From the NCBI GenBank assembly GCA_009775535.1, contig VSPW01000092.1:1-7882 (forward strand): DNA of 7,882 nucleotides, read 5' to 3'. Below, one piece after another: positions 7,600-7,882 of the stretch (positions within the stretch are counted from its first letter, which is position 1; each line of letters begins with the position of its first letter). The notes beneath the pieces are model-generated. The model was not told the DNA's origin. It saw only the letters and a program-made list of their open reading frames with translations, and did not search any database. Origin of the DNA: Muribaculaceae bacterium. GTDB lineage: Bacteria > Bacteroidota > Bacteroidia > Bacteroidales > Muribaculaceae. A program made the translations under genes and the position numbers.

Positions 7600-7851
7600 T
7601 CAGAATATTTCCTGTTGGATTTTTTTTAAGATAAGCGGGGCTTCTGTACCCATATTAAATATGAGGTCAAGTATGCTCAAATTTGCCCGGAATCCTAGCT
7701 TATTTGCCCTCACCTGATAATATTCAATGTCAGGTATGGTTGAGAATGTCTCCTTGCGTAGGTCTTCTGCTTCTATGCCGTATCCGCTATCGGTATATGA
7801 TACGGACGTACGGATGCCCAGTATATTACTGGGAATAAAGGGCCTACGGAA
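7600..7851 (-). pseudogene. C-terminal fragment of a WbqC-family protein, frame broken at its 5' side
   Basis: Read on the - strand, an open frame of 83 codons ends at the TGA at 7602-7600. Its end contains EYYQVRANKLGFRANLSILDLIFNMGTEAP, which matches the conserved C-terminus of WbqC-like proteins (typically YYQVF...GF.PNLSI.DLLFNMG.E). WbqC-family proteins are roughly 200-240 residues long and are linked to surface polysaccharide or glycan loci; the biochemical role is not settled. LGIRTSVSYT (11-20) also fits the family, but upstream of that the sequence (FRRPFIPSNI) does not, and an in-frame TAG lies at 7854-7852. No ATG precedes the conserved block, and neither other - strand frame restores family sequence. 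The gene is therefore truncated, frameshifted, or damaged by poor sequence at the window edge. It converges on the 175-residue gene with one base between stops, leaving no room for a separate terminator. Confidence 0.7.
7817..7833. repeat. 7-bp perfect inverted repeat with 3-base loop
   Basis: CCCAGTA at 7817-7823 and TACTGGG at 7827-7833 are exact reverse complements separated by TAT. The repeat sits inside the WbqC-family fragment, just where resemblance to the family stops. No T-run follows on either strand, so it is not a convincing intrinsic terminator. It may mark a rearrangement or assembly join, or be chance. Confidence 0.45.
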
Positions 7852-7882
7852 CTACGTATCAAAAACCAGTCTGTTTTACACA

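Noticed and set aside
7620..7627. T8 run just after the 175-residue gene as an intrinsic terminator
   Set aside because: No stem precedes the run on the + strand, and on the other strand these bases are coding (part of Leu-Lys-Lys-Ile near the WbqC C-terminus).
1..7882. Mobile element, CRISPR array, tRNA or rRNA, or defence system
   Set aside because: No transposase or integrase motifs, no regularly spaced direct repeats, no recognisable cloverleaf or rRNA stretch, and the coding space is filled by identified housekeeping and envelope genes.

Overview
The window looks like an ordinary housekeeping stretch from a member of the Bacteroidales. The evidence is a leucyl-tRNA synthetase with the long insert and missing zinc cysteines typical of Bacteroidetes, a PorZ-type double-propeller protein with a type IX secretion-style C-terminal domain, AT-rich leaders with no Shine-Dalgarno sequence at any start, and the tail of a WbqC-family gene. 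I cannot name the genus. ATA is strikingly common as the isoleucine codon.

Layout. Positions 1-173 are AT-rich non-coding DNA holding a 12-bp palindrome and at most a weak promoter. Five genes follow on the + strand: nadA (quinolinate synthase, ATG at 174), leuS (34 nt later), rdgB (ITP/XTP pyrophosphatase, 69 nt later), a porZ-like secreted propeller protein (18 nt later), and an unrecognised 175-residue protein (5 nt later). The last three sit close enough to be one transcript. nadA and leuS may belong to it or may form a separate unit, since the leuS-rdgB gap is the widest. One base past the last stop, the C-terminal 83 codons of a WbqC-family gene run in from the - strand. That frame is broken by a stop about 30 bases before the window ends, next to a perfect 7-bp inverted repeat.

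How the genes relate. NadA feeds NAD synthesis, LeuS charges tRNA-Leu and RdgB cleans the nucleotide pool, so the first three are unrelated core functions. The PorZ-like protein is an exported envelope protein. Its close coupling to the 175-residue protein is the only hint of an unexplained functional pair. I found no mobile element, CRISPR array, tRNA, rRNA or defence system, and nothing that amounts to a clearly new biological system. The most useful leads are the porZ-like/175-residue pair and the broken WbqC end.
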